This document shows, one piece after another, positions 47,801 through 59,581 of a stretch of 64,000 nt of DNA. Below the pieces are notes generated by a model that was given only the letters and a program-made list of their open reading frames with translations, was not told the origin of the DNA and did not search any database. Position numbers and translations under genes: made by a program. The DNA comes from Allomyces macrogynus ATCC 38327 (taxonomy: Eukaryota > Blastocladiomycota > Blastocladiomycetes > Blastocladiales > Blastocladiaceae), in contig GG745352.1 in NCBI GenBank assembly GCA_000151295.1, forward strand, positions 217,384 to 281,383. Direction: 5' to 3'. Positions within the stretch are counted from its first letter, which is position 1. Every line of letters begins with the position of its first letter.

Positions 47801-48084
47801 AGCGCGCTTAGTTCCGTGGCTGACGTCCGACACTGGAGAGCAGACTCCTGCTCCTGCTCACTTCCGGTATCGGCGTCCCGAGAGCCCGAATTGATCGCCT
47901 GCAGCACCTGAATGCGCTGCCGAGCGCGCTCGAGGGCGCGATGACCACCGGCCGGTGCAGAGGACGGTCCAGCGGCACGTTGGCTCGCGTTGCTGCCAGC
48001 TCGGCTGCGGCCAGCCGACTGGGTAGACAGGAAGGCGAGAGGGTCTTTTTCATCTTGCACCGGGTTGGTTGGATTGGTCCTCAT
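44876..48084 (-). CDS. CC2D2A: CC2D2A-like ciliary transition-zone protein
   Basis: Coiled-coil and C2 domain protein of the ciliary transition zone (MKS module). The multi-exon gene begins MRTNPTNPVQDEKDPLAFLS with a disordered Ser/Ala/Arg-rich N-terminus. It then has a helical region (QYREYILTLLASAHELCAHL), a C2-like part (TAIHNVDPLPNGKVHINLFD; FVVMEARWIGCIRVPFVVL), ESLLAYTKKWLRYMPRNGMV, and the inactive transglutaminase-like domain: HLWGTCDHFLALGAGDGMER, LLVNHLLHLGLDAYLVLGSA, IPEGPTAHVMYF. The C-terminal LESRLEGRIMQQVEAARR and MQHFAAFPLQFAFTDEDTI also match CC2D2A. The final conserved strand block of the family was not found before the stop used here, so the 3' end is uncertain. Intron borders in 46.5-47.6 kb are unresolved. 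Confidence 0.78.
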
Positions 48085-48464
48085 TTGTTCAGAGGTTTGC
48101 TTCGATCACGTCGTCGTCTCCATGATCAGCGAGAAAAAATGACCCTGTCCACAAAACTGATCGCGATCACGTGTGTGATTAATTTGTTTTGAAGGCGGCT
48201 TTACGTATATTCAATTTTCCTGCCAAAATGACCTTAGCGGTCCGCCCCGAACAACCCACAAGTCACAACCGCCTCTTGTGCGCCTCGCAAATTGATGGCC
48301 CCGCGATAGATTGCAACGGCCCCACCTCTCTCTCCACCAACTTGCTGCAGCTCGCTCGCGTCGCGCCTGACCCAGCTGTATTTCGCGCGTATCCGCGTCT
48401 TCGACTTCAACCTCCTCGTGTATTTGTTCAACTTTGCAGCCGTAAATCGACTCGACTATCAACC
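48085..48464. other. Divergent intergenic region, CC2D2A / trimethyllysine dioxygenase
   Basis: A 380 bp spacer between two divergent starts. No clear motif seen. Confidence 0.5.
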
Positions 48465-50165
48465 ATGCACTCCATTGCCCGCACGCTCGTCGCGTCGGTC
48501 GTGCGTCGCGCCGTCACTCTCTCCGCTCGCGACGCGGCCGCGCAGCCAACTGCTCGCTTCTTGGCCACTGCGGCTACCGACGCCACGAAATTCACGACGG
48601 TTCAAGTGCCCATTGGGAAAGAATCCGTGACCTTGTGCGTTTTGGAGCTTATCGACGCGTTCATATTTTCGAACCCGATGCTCACTCGGTAAATGAATGC
48701 AGGCACTCGATTTGGCTGCGTGACCATTGCCGTTGTCCAGCGTGTTGGCACCCGGTCACGAAGCAGCGTCTTGTCGAGACGCAGACGGTGCGCATCCATC
48801 CTTCAAGGTTTCCCGAGCCTTGCGACGCGTCGATTGATGATTATCTGCTTTTCCCGGTTCGCGACCACAGATTCCAAAGGACCTGGCGGCCACGGACGTC
48901 AAACAGACCGACGCGCAAGTTCAGATCACATGTACGGTCAATCGCGCGTTTTCTCGTCATGGCCACGCTGACGTTTATTTCCTTCAACAGGGAAGGATGG
49001 GCACGTCTCGACGTTCGACAAGGCGTGGCTCAAGGACCACGCCTACGGCCAGACGGCGCAGCTCCGAGACCTCGAGGAAACCTACGAGCCGGCACTGTGG
49101 GGCTCCGAGATTGCGCAAAATCCGCCGTCGGTGCAGTACGACGAGGTGCCGCTTTCTTGTTTCTCGCTCGGGGGGTAGTTTGCGTGTGCGTGCTGCATCT
49201 GACCGTTTTCGCTTGCTCGCTGAGCCTCAGGTCATGGGCCCGTCCAGCGCCGGCCTTCGAAAATGGCTCGAAAACATTGTACGGCGTCCGTTTTCCCTCT
49301 CACGGTTACTCTGCTCCGCCGACGTGGTCGCTGACGCGGAATCACAACTTTGTAAACTAGGCCATCCACGGCTTCTCGTTTGTCAAGGGCGTTCCGGCAT
49401 CCGTGGAAAAGTCCAAGGAGCTCGTCAAGCGCATCACGTTCATTCGCGAGTCGCATTATGGCGGTTACTGGGACTTCACGCCCAACCTCGAGCACGGCGA
49501 CACGGCCTATACGTCGCTGGCCCTGCCCGCGCACACGGACACGACGTATTTCACTGACCCGGTCGGGTGCGCATCTTAACCACCCATTTTCTCTCACCGG
49601 TCTGCGCACAAGTGTGCTCACTTGAACGAATTTCCACCTACCTAGCCTGCAAATGTTCCACCTCCTCGAGCACCGCGGCACCGGCGGCGAATCCCTACTC
49701 GTCGACGGCTTCAAGGTCGCCGCTGAATTGCGCCGCCTGCACCCGGACGCCTACGAGATGCTCTCCACAACTAAAGTCGCCGCCCACTGTGCGGGCGACG
49801 CCGACACGTACATCTACCCGCACCCGCGGTACCACGCGCTGCTTAACCACGACGAGCGCGGCAAGCTCGTGCAGATTCGGTACAACAACAACGACCGGTC
49901 GGTCCTGAACCACTTGAGCTTTGACCAAGTCGCGGCCTACTACGACGCCCTGCAAAAGTGGCAGGCGATCGCGCACGAGCGCAAGGACCTCGAGTACTGG
50001 TTCCCGCTGGGGCCCGGCACGGTCGTTATTTTCGATAATTGGCGCGTCATGCATGCGCGCGCCGCGTTTACGGGGTATCGACGGTTGACGGGGTGCTACG
50101 TGAATGGCGACGATTGGCGGAGTCGGTTGCGCACGGTCGCGGGCGTGAACCGGAAAATGTGCTGA
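48465..50165 (+). CDS. TMLHE: Trimethyllysine dioxygenase, mitochondrial
   Basis: Fe(II)/2-oxoglutarate dioxygenase that hydroxylates N6-trimethyllysine, the first step of carnitine synthesis. The N-terminus MHSIARTLVASVVRRAVTLS is a plausible mitochondrial presequence. Exon 1 (48465-48634) joins at 48703 to give the zinc-site domain HSIWLRDHCRCPACWHPVTK. Then come YEPALWGSEI, AIHGFSFVKGVPASVEKSKE, YWDFTPNLEHGDTAYT, the iron-binding HxD in LPAHTDTTYF, GTGGESLLVDGF, IRYNNNDRSV and the distal iron His in DNWRVMHARAAFTGYRRLTG. About five or six introns, some borders approximate. GDTAYT and HTDTTYF favour TMLHE over gamma-butyrobetaine dioxygenase. Confidence 0.9.
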
Positions 50166-50244
50166 TCGGTGTTGCGGTGGATTGGGGTTGTGTGTCGAGC
50201 GCGGCGTTGCGCCTTGAAATTGCAGACTCGCGCGGAATACGATT

Positions 50245-50860
50245 AGAGCATCTCCAGCGGTCAAGGGTTTTTCGGCTTTCCTGCTATTTTTGGTGCTGAC
50301 TAAAGCTTTTGCAACTCCACCGGTCTCCGGATTCCGCCAAAATCAACCCTTTCCAACAAACGGCAGACCGAAATCTGCTGGATAGCCTCCGCAGAAAGCC
50401 GAAAGGGTTTAGCAACCGGCAATCCACCACAAACCCACCACTTGACGTCAGAGACGACGATTTTCACTCTCCACCTCCACAAACAACTGAGGGCAACACA
50501 ATGGGTCATGCTAGAGAACACAGCGCACTTAGTTGCGCGCGGTTTCGACATCTAAATCTGCCGTGGCTGGCTGAAAGCGCTCGCCACGGGCGCTGTGAGC
50601 TCCCCTGTGGCCCACCTTCTCCACCGCGGCGAGCCTGGCATCACAAGAGTCGACTGCAACGTGTTGAAGGACGGTGTGGCCGGCGTCGTCGTCGTGGTGG
50701 TCGCCACCGTTGTGACTACGCTGTTGACAACAGCGTCTGTCAGGTAGATCATAAAAACGTGATTAAAACCGGGAAGGGTGGCGAAACCAGTGGAGTTGAT
50801 TTTCGCTTTTCGGCAATTTTTTACCCAAAGCCGAGAAGGGGTTTTCAGAAAAGGAGATGA
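50245..50860. mobile_element. Candidate MITE-like element with imperfect inverted ends
   Basis: The left end (50245-50324) starts GAGCATCTCC and includes TTCGGCTTT and CAACTCCACCGGT. Read in reverse, the right end (50785-50860) gives TCATCTCC, CTCGGCTTT and CAACTCCACTGGT in the same order. The roughly 0.6 kb between shows no coding capacity and lies in the spacer between convergent genes. No target-site duplication was found by eye, so mobility is inference. Confidence 0.45.
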
Positions 50861-50941
50861 CCCTTGAGCCATGCATGGGTCCTTCAAAAGGTGACAAAAA
50901 GAATGGATTCCATGATGAAGAACAACTACCCATCGCACAAA

Positions 50942-51897
50942 CTACAAAACCAACTCCTTTCCTCGCGGGTCGTCGCGAAACGCGCGCAAGAGCTCTCGCC
51001 CCTCCTTCTCGGTGACAAACGGGCACGCGCGGGCGTTCACGTACCGCACCGACGGCGACCTTGCACACGCCCGCAGCACATCGGCCGTGACCGCTGTCAG
51101 GTCGACGTCCAAGGCCGCCAAATGCACGTTCCCATCAACCGCAATCAAACCGTGGCCCTCAATCATGACGCATCCAGTCACGCACAACCGACGGAGCCGC
51201 GGCAAATGCACAGCCAAACACGCCAGCCCAGCGTCTGTGACCCGCTCACAGAACGCGATATCGAGCGCCTCGAGCCGCGGACAGAGGGTCGCTGCGAGAT
51301 CGTGCAGCGTCGCATCATTCGTTCCCGTCGTGTGCGCGAGCGACAGCGACCGCAAGTGCGCAACAGGAGCACGTAGCGAGGCGCGGAGCTGCTGCGCCGG
51401 GAAAAAATGGGGCGCGCGGTCGAGCCGCAGGTAGACAAGGTCGAGCGCGTCGTTGGCAGCGAGCGGAGCGAGGGTGCGGATCCAGGTCGTGCTCAGGTCG
51501 AGGTCGCGGACCCATCGCAAGGGTGGCGCCGGTGCAGCATCGGGCGAAGCGAGTGTCGACGGGAAAAACGCCGAGAAGCGGGTTGTGACCAGGACCTGCA
51601 GTCGGTCGTCGTCAACGAGCTGCCCGAGAGCACCGAGGTCGACACGGAAATGCCGTTGAACAACTAGTGGGTGCCGAGAAACGGCGTCGAGGGCCGGGCA
51701 GGCTCGCCCCGCGGCGAGAAGTGAGGCGGGCAAGCAGAACAGGGCAATTTGGAGCAGCGTTTCGGTGGGCAAGGCAGTCCACGGGCAATTACGAGCGCAC
51801 TGGTGACGGCAACGAGCACGTCGTGGTCCTTGGTGGTCAATTCCTTCCGAGCGTGCGTGATGGTTGCGGCCGTCTTCCTGCCTCGTTTGGTCGCCAC
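50942..51897 (-). CDS. F-box / leucine-rich-repeat protein
   Basis: Probable SCF ubiquitin-ligase adaptor. The F-box lies at NCPWTALPTETLLQIALFCL, continued by ACPALDAVSRHPLVVQRHF. AMN1/FBXL-type leucine repeats follow: CPRLEALDIAFCERVTDAGL, LPRLRRLCVTGCVMIEGHGL and HLAALDVDLTAVTADVLRAC, ending with SVRYVNARACPFVTEKEGRE. The stop is at 50942. The start is uncertain: an ATG at 51897 (MATKRGRKTAATITHARKEL) probably begins exon 1, with a short intron before the F-box. An uninterrupted frame also extends back to 52135, but its N-terminal part looks non-coding. Target unknown. Confidence 0.65.
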
Positions 51898-52367
51898 CGT
51901 GACAAGGCCGGAGCGGGCACATTGAATGACAGAACGACGTGGTCGTCAAGGGTCGTTGCACGGTCGCCTTTCCATAATCTCGGGACGCGTGGTGGTGAAA
52001 AGGCGGCAGCTGGAGCGACTTGTCGTCGGAAAAATGGTCCAGCTTGCTGGGCGACGTGCTGAGGACCGGGGAAGTGAGCGACGGCAGCGACAGACCGTCG
52101 GCAAAGCTTGGTCGTGGCGGAAGCTTAATGTGCATCGTGGTTGGTCGGAATTGTTTGCGTGTTGCTCGCAGTTGGGCCGCTGTTATCGGAGAGCAAGGAG
52201 AAGCGATGCATGTTGTGTGTCGCGCGGTGCTGGTTGGTAACGGTTGTGTTTGTGGCTAGCTATTGGCACATCACACATCCACCATGCCACCTTCGCCGTG
52301 CTCGCTGATCGTCGGCTTTCAACTTGCATTCCATCGCTTCCGTCCCAGTTGTTGCAATCCTCAAGCA

Positions 52368-55300
52368 TGGCAAACAAACAATCTTCAGGCACATTGTCGG
52401 CGCTCAACAGCCTGCCATTTGGCGTCCTCGAAAATATTGCCTCTTGCTGACGTGTTTTGTCCCTGTCGCTCAGAGTTTCGTCACAGCAATCGTCAACGCG
52501 CACATTTTGACCAGGTTTTGAGGGCGCGCAACAAGTTCTGCCTGCTGTGGACGTGATGCTGACTGGGATCGAGTGAGGCCTGGGGGATGGGGGTTTGCTT
52601 CGACTTTGACTGTGGCAAATATACTTGTTCTGTTGTGTGTTTCGCGCTGGAGTCACTGCCTTCTACCTCCTGAAATGACTCTTGTCCCTACACAGCGTTC
52701 CAACGCCTGCTAGGCGAGCGAGGTCAGACTGACTGGGCAAAAGCACCACGCGCACGTCCAAAGGGGCCACAATCGCGTCTGGCCTTCCTTGGCGTGGGCA
52801 CCAGCTCTTGTGGTCCAGTCTGCCTTACCCGCTTACTAAGACAGGCGGACTGAGAAACCGACAGAAAGAGCACAAAAGCTCACAAAACCGGCAAAAGGTC
52901 ACAAAGCACAAAGAAAACCAAGAAGATTGCGCGAGGCGCAAAACAGAAAACGGTGGAAATGTAAGCCACAGGGGGTGAGGCGGATCATACTTGGATCACA
53001 GTCCCAGAAACCGGAAACTGCGTGTGAACCAAGGGCGACCACGTCACTACCACACCGCCCAGGTCTCGCTCGCGAAACAGCTGTCCCCTCTGATGACAGG
53101 TACACGCAGGCCTGTTGTCTCTTTCTGTTGGCGCGACGTTTGAAGTACGACCACAACGCGCACGCCTTTGCACAAAGCGAGAAAGACGGACCGCATCGTT
53201 CTGCATGATCAGTGCACCAGGGAACGATTTGCAGGAGGGTTTGACGGGTGGAGACACTTTTGTGAGCTATCTGTGGTGTTTCATTTAGGTTCGCTCCCGC
53301 CTCCAGGCCGTTTGTGCACTGCTAGCTTTGCAGCGAAACAGGACACTTACGATCACCTGTGCCTCTTGCTGAGCCTGGGCTTCCCCTGCCCTTCTCCTCT
53401 GCTTGTTTTGTGTCAGCACCTTGCCCCTGAAGCCATTTGTGTCCCCACAGCGTGACACTGCCCTGCAGTTACCAGTGATCTCAAGTGCAGTCTAACAAGA
53501 GGAAGAGGAGGATGGGGTGGGGAAATCCAGGAGCAAAGACCCCATCCCCCAGGCCTGACTCAATCCCAGTCAGCGCCGCGTCCACAACGTTGTGCTTCAT
53601 GCATTGCCATGCACAGGGCTCACAACTTTGGACCTGGGTCTCTTTCTGCAGCATGACAGTACGGAAATCCTTGAACAACTTGCAGCAAGCTTTCCCACCT
53701 CGGTTCAATCGCTATCTGTGCTTCTTGGTGGCACAAACCTCAATGACAATGACAATGAGGATGACATTGGTCATGAAATTGATCCATACTGTATCAAACT
53801 TCTCACTGTGTGGTTACCACATGCCACTCACTCACTCAACGTTCAGCTCCTTTCCTCACGGACAAGTGCAGTGGCAGCAACACTGCCAGTGATTGCGCCA
53901 CTGCAACAGCTAAAGGTCTGCACGCATGGTGATCCGCTTGCAGATCTCACACCAATGCTTGGGCGGCTTCCTGCATTGCTCAAGCGTCTTGAGTTATCCT
54001 CGTGAGAACTTGGAGAGACTCGGCCATACGTTCTTGCTGTGCTGGTCCGATACATCCCATAGCAGCTTGTGACACTGTCACTCACATGTTGCTGGCTTTC
54101 TGTTACAGAAATTGATGTGCTCAATGGTCGCTGGCCCCAAACGCTGTGTGAACTCAATCTTCATGGAAATGATATTCCACGCGCACCTGTGACTCTCCCA
54201 GCTACTCTCTGTTTGCTTCAACTTGGGGACAACAAGGAACTGTCTGATCAGGGTGCACCAGGTTGGGTCTCCCTGCTGCTGGAACGTCTCCAGGTGCTCA
54301 ATGTCACTGAGACCTGGCTTGAATGAAACTTTGTCCGGGTGATGCTTGACTGGGGGTACCTTCAGTCATCATGGCAGCGCGTGTGTGTTGTAATTGCTGG
54401 CTCATCACTGGCTCATGACTGAGCTTTGGCGGACCAGCTGCAAGTGTGTTTCGATGTGCACTGCAGTGGAGATGCGGCTGGATTGTAATTAACCTGGCTG
54501 TGATCGAAACGTGGGGTTTGCTGTAAAGTTGCCAATCGGGTTGTGTTGGTGTTCAACATGCAGTTTGTACGCCTCCATGCCTTGATTTGGACGTGTCAGT
54601 CGTTAAGTCTGAACCATCGGCAGCACCTCCCTCCCATTGACGCATATCTTGAGGCAGTCTTGTAAAAAGTGGGCCCACAAGGCGATTTTGTCAACATGAT
54701 GCAGGGTCATGGAAGTCGTCTTATGGTTGGTCCTGTTGTTGCATGGCCACAACTGTGAGCTGACTTCATACTCGAATTTCAATGACCCTGTTGTGTGTCA
54801 AGATGGTGGACGCTGCTTCTCGTTCCTTTACGCCAGCGGCTGTATGACGCAATTTCGAACATGATGGATATTGCACCCAACTCCCAATCACTTTTCTCCC
54901 TTGGAAGCAGCCGGCGTTTAATCCGTGGTCGGTCCTCGCCCTGGTCCTCCAATACAGTCGCATGCCCGCAAACGTGGAGGCATCCAACGATGTCTTTGCG
55001 CGCGGCCTCCCACCACGCTTGCGCTCTCTCTACTTGAGGTATGCGTTTCGATCCAACAGCTCATCTCCCCAAGAACAGGCAGTGGTGTTGCTGGACTTGT
55101 TTTCCCACCTTCCCTCCACGCTCGTCTCGCTGCGCATTCAATATGATTTCCCGCACGCTCTTCCGGAACTTGATGCGACGGCTCTTGCCAACATGCGTGT
55201 GACTGGGCTGCACACTTCTGCCAGTCATAAACCGTCGTGGTTGCGCGCGTTGGCCATGCGAAATCTACTGGGAGCTGCACCATCCCGTTCAGGACCCCAC

Positions 55301-55414
55301 TTTGACGTGGATTGCGGCTGGTCCATGGGGCTTGGCGGCAGGCGATCGGGGCGGCGCGCACTCGTTGGCCGTGCAGTGGGTTCTGCATCATCGCGTGTGT
55401 TTCGCGGTGTGTGA
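52368..55414 (+). pseudogene. Decayed F-box / LRR locus
   Basis: ATG at 52368 opens MANKQSSGTLSALNSLPFGV followed by LENIAS, a good F-box start, but the frame stops at 52450. About 1.1 kb further on the same strand are LRR-like pieces: TGLTTLDLGLFLQHDSTEIL (about 53.6 kb), APLQQLKVCTHGDPLADLTP, MLGRLPALLKRLELSS, WPQTLCELNLHGNDIP (about 54.15 kb) and LPPRLRSLYLRYAFRS (about 55.0 kb). Stops interrupt all frames, spacing is irregular, and base composition is less GC-rich than the genes around. A 1.04 kb inverted-repeat element sits between the F-box and the first LRR. An intron-rich living gene cannot be excluded. Confidence 0.4.
52546..53586. mobile_element. 1.04 kb element bounded by 47-bp inverted repeats
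   Basis: The left arm 52546-52592 and the reverse complement of 53540-53586 agree at 42 of 47 positions by eye, sharing the cores GCTGACTGGGAT and AGGCCTGGGGGATGGGG. The interior has no recognisable transposase, so a non-autonomous DNA element is the likeliest reading; an inverted local duplication is the alternative. It interrupts an F-box/LRR locus. Confidence 0.55.
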
Positions 55415-55787
55415 AGCGCTCGAAGAAACGGATCAAGAGATTGTCGAGAGGCTGTAGGCCAGGGTTAATGTGGTAGCGGATTGAGGACCGGTCGATGCGC
55501 CGTCCGTACGTGGCGGCGAACCTGCACTGAGCTGCGCACCCGTCGCCGCTCGTGGGACTCGTGTGGACAGCGGGTGCAGGTTGCCGGGCAGGTGTGTTGA
55601 GCAGATGTGGTGGCTTGGTGAAGGGCAGCCGTGCCTCATGTTGACGCGAGTATTATTTCTACGAGAGACCCGGTTTGAGTGATCCGAAGCGTCAGAACCA
55701 GATGGAGCAGAAACGTATATTCACAAAATCCGGCCGTCGCGGACCGGACCAGCCCTCTTGCGACCACGACATGCCGCGACACCTCAC
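55415..55787. other. Intergenic, convergent ends
   Basis: Spacer between the decayed F-box/LRR locus and the PSMA3 stop. Nothing recognised. Confidence 0.5.
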
Positions 55788-56611
55788 CTAATCCTCCATC
55801 TCGTCCGGGTTCAGCGCAGCCTGCGCAAACGCGTTGGCCTCCTGCGCCAAATCGGCGGGCACAATGGCGTGCTTGTTGTTCGACTCGGCGCAGACCCAGC
55901 TGAGCTCGAGCTCAAAGTCCTTGTCCTTGGCCTCGTCGTGGACCAAGTGCAGGATCCGTGCGGCCTCCTTGACGGCCTCGCGGCAAGTCAGTTCGTCGAG
56001 CTTGAGTTTTTCAATCTCGGTCTTGGCAACTTGCTTGCCCTTGCCAATGGCGACGCCACGGTACCCAAAGTAGATACCCGACGGGTCGATCATGTAGAGG
56101 ACCGGACCGTCCTTGTCGACGGTGCCGAGAATCGCCGAGGAGCCGAACGGGCGCACCGACGAGTAGAGTGTGTAGGCTTGGACGTACATGGCGAGGCGGT
56201 CGGCGAGAGCCTATTGGAGTGATTGGGTCAGCGTTCTTCGCCCATTCAATAGGCAAGCGCGTCAAGTAGTCGCGAAATTACCTTGCCGGCAATCGCCTCC
56301 TTGTAGGTAGACCGCCAGTTGTAGGCCTCTTCGCGCGCGCGGTTCACGAGCTGGCGACCGTCAGCGAGCAGACCGGCCGTGGCCACACCGACGTGGAAGT
56401 CGACCGTCTGCGTGCGCTTGTTGCTGCCGGGCACGAGCAGCTTGGAAGGCACAAGTTTCTCAATGGCGAGCACGACGCCGTCCTTGCAGCGAATGCCAAT
56501 GGCAGTGCCCGAGTTGTCAACGGCCTTGTTGGCGTACTCGACCTGGAAGATGCGGCCGTCGGGCGAGTAGGTCGACGACGACAGGTCGTAGCCGGTGCCG
56601 ATCGAGGTCAT
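55788..56611 (-). CDS. PSMA3: 20S proteasome subunit alpha-7 (PSMA3 / Pre10)
   Basis: Outer-ring alpha subunit of the 20S proteasome. Two exons, 56611-56282 and 56210-55788, encode 250 residues, the usual length. The start [20 protein letters not shown] continuing to [11 protein letters not shown] is diagnostic of this subunit. [63 protein letters not shown] and FELELSWVC follow in order. It ends with an acidic tail (NPDEMED), shorter than in animals. The intron after AGK is phase 0 (GTAATT...CAATAG). Confidence 0.97.
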
Positions 56612-57459
56612 GGTCGCGGTCGGTGGTGCTAAGGGCGCGTCTTGGTGGTTGTGGTGCTGATTTGCGTCACGGCCGCGCGGGTGCAGACGGCACGGAAGCG
56701 GGTGGCACGGGCGTGGACGGCGTGCAGCGTGCTGGCGGTGCGTTGGTCGGCGTTGTGGTGGCCGGCGGCTCGTCGTGGAATCGGTCGCGATGGTGGTTCG
56801 TGATCCTCTTCGGCTGGCCAAGACGACGCGTGTTGCTTTGGCGTGACTCGCCTGTCGGCCCCATCGCTCCCAGGGCCGTGCGGTGGACAAGAGCACGTGC
56901 GGCGATTGACGCACGGCTGCCCTCGGCTCGCCTCGCATCACGCGTCGTGGCGCAGCAACCTGACCGGGTCACGCGGCGCTCAGGCGGACTTTCCGAGAGA
57001 CATTTTCCTGAAACGAGAGAACGCGTCAGCAATATCACCCGAAAGTAATAAAAAGGCCGCTGGCCCGACATCGCATCGCGGAAATGACGTCCTCCCACCG
57101 TGGCCGCCGTGTCCTCAGCTCCAGCAAATTCGAGTACGACCAGCATCAACTGCAACCTCCCCGCACCACAAGCTCTCGACCGCGACGACGCTGCCGGACA
57201 GCGCCGCGACGACGACCAACCAACCAAGTTGTTCACCAGCTCAGCCCACGCAAGCACGTCTTTGCCGAGAGCAGCAGCAAGCAAACGGCAAGCACGCAAC
57301 TGCCCCTCAAGAAAGTACCGGTGGATCTGCCCAACCAGACTTCCTTTTTTCCAGACGACCCGACAACCTCGAGCCCGACCTGCTCCTGTGCTCTCTCCAT
57401 CTCTCCCAAGCGCGCCCGCTCGACAACCTCGTGTGTGCGCCCTCTCCACCGGCGCTGCC
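56612..57459. other. Divergent intergenic region, PSMA3 / peptide transporter
   Basis: About 0.85 kb between divergent starts. Long open frames on the minus strand are low-complexity. I could not identify a proteasome-type regulatory element. Confidence 0.45.
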
Positions 57460-59581
57460 ATGAGCTCTCCCTCTGACGCTGCCGCCCCCGCCGACGCGGT
57501 CGGCGAAACGTCGCCGCTTCTCGGCATGGCCATGGGCGGTGGTGGTCCGTCGACGGTGCGGTCGCGCGCGTCCGGGTACACGTCGCTCGCGCAAGTCGAC
57601 CCGGTCCCGTCAGCGTCGTCCTCGTCCGACGGCCACGACCGCGCGCTGAGTTCTTCTTGCCCGCCGTCGGGCGACGCGCACGACACTGGTGCATGGCGCG
57701 GGTCGGCCGACGACGTGACGGTGCCGAAATCCGTGTTTTTCATTATCGGTAACGAGTTTTGTGAGCGGTTCAACTTCTACGGTACCGTATTCATGGTTTC
57801 TTTGCGAAAGGTGACGTGAAGTGGTTCTGACTGATCATTTTGAGTGGGCCTGCAGGCATCAAGGCCATTCTCTTCATCTACCTGACGCGGTACCTGCTCA
57901 TCAACTCGGACACGGCCACGGCGCTCGTGCACGGGTTTGTCTTCCTTGCTTACCTGTTCACGCTGCTCGGCGGCGCCCTCAGCGACGGGTACCTCGGCCG
58001 GTACAAGACAATTGTCGTGCTCTCGCTCGTCTACTGCGTCGGCAACTTGATCCTCAGTTTGACGGCGATTCCGGGCGTCATGCCCATCAGTTCGGCGCCC
58101 GCGAGTGGCGATATGGAGGGCACGGGAAAGCCGAGCCCCTGGGGCGCGGTCGTCGGCCTCGTGATGCTGGCGCTCGGCACGGGCGGGATCAAGCCCAACG
58201 TCTCAGCGTTTGGCGCCGACCAGTACTTGCCATCGCAGGTGCGCGCCATCTCGCTGTATTTCTCGTTCTTTTACGCGAGTATCAACACGGGGTACGTTTA
58301 TTCGCCTCGCATTTCTTTCCCTTTGCCGAATCCGAAGACTCACTCGACCGTTCACCTCATAGGAGCCTGCTCTCGATGATTACGACCCCGCTACTGCGCT
58401 CGCGCGCGTGCTTTGGCCGCGACGACTGTTTCCCGCTCGCCTTTGGGTTGCCGTCGCTGCTCTTGTTTGTCTCGACGCTCGTCTTTGTTGCAGGCCAAAA
58501 GCACTACCGCCAGCAGCCGCCGTCGGGTAACGTGCTCGCGCAGGTCCTGTTGGCCATGACGACCGCGCGTAAACTCAAGCGGCAGGCACGGCGGCGCGAT
58601 GACGCGCCGTTGCCACACTGGCTCGACTATGCGGCGCTCGACGACCGGTTCGATATGGCCTTTGTCAAGGACATCAAGCAGGTACTCAATGTGCTGTGGG
58701 TGTTTTTGCCCTTGCCGCTCTTTTGGACGCTCTACGACCAGGTCCGTTTACGTTTCTCATCGTTATTGCTGCGCTCACGTCCGTCGCCACCGACCAACTT
58801 AACTGACGCTCCTGGGGGTTGAAACTAGCAATCGAGTCGGTGGACGTCGCAAGCGCTGCTCATGCAATCGCGCATCTCGCTCTTCGGCACGGGTTGGACG
58901 CTCGAGGTGAAACCCGACCAAATGCAGGTGACCAACGCCGTCCTGATCCTCGCGTTCATCCCGCTTTTCCAGCACTACGTCTACCCGCGCGTCTCGCTGC
59001 CCCCACTTCGTCGAATGACCGTTGGCATGCTCTTCACCGGCTTCTCGTTCGTCCTCGCCGGCTTCCTGCAACTCGCCATCGACCGAGGTGTCTTCACCGT
59101 CTTCGACCCGACCCGCGGCACCACGATCGAGGTTACCGACCCGGCATTGCGGCGGCACTTTGCCGAACAGGGCACGCTGCAGTGTGTCGACAAGTGTGTT
59201 CCGATTTTGTGGCAGGTGCCGCAGTACGTGATTATCACCGCGGGCGAAATCATGTTCTCGATCACCGGGCTCGAGTACTCTTACAGTATGGCGCCCGCGA
59301 GTATGAAGTCCGTGTGCCAGGCGGCCTGGCAAATGACGGTCGCCGTCGGGAATTTGCTGGTGATTGTGATTGCCGAGGCACACTTGTTTGAGGCCGCGCC
59401 GGAATTGTTCTTTTTTGCGACGTGTCTCGCAGTGGCCGCAGGCGTGTTTGCGTGGATGGGGAAGGGGCACGAGGTGCAGGCGGCCGCTGCAGCGGGGGCG
59501 CGGGATAGAGAGGAGGAAACCGAGCGTGCACGGCTTTTGCCGGGTGGGACGGCCGAGGATGATGAGGAGGTGGCCATTTGA
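57460..59581 (+). CDS. POT/PTR2 family proton-coupled peptide transporter
   Basis: Major-facilitator di/tripeptide:H+ symporter at the plasma membrane. Exons 57460-57781, 57856-58291, 58363-58741 and 58829-59581 sum to 1890 nt, 629 residues in phase. An 85-residue Ser/Ala-rich cytosolic N-terminus precedes the family motif EFCERFNFYGIKAILFIYLT (ExxERFxYYG region). TM segments with GGALSDGYLGRYKTIV (POT motif) and GTGGIKPNVSAFGADQY follow, then FSFFYASINTGSLLS (PTR2 signature), a cytosolic loop, FLPLPLFWTLYDQQSSRWT, and the last TM helices ending in a short acidic tail. Twelve TM helices expected. Substrate specificity is inferred from family. Confidence 0.93.

Noticed and set aside
50942..52135. 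Uninterrupted 397-residue reading of the F-box/LRR gene from 52135
   Set aside because: The first 130 residues look like untranslated or intronic sequence; a start at 51897 with a short intron fits better.
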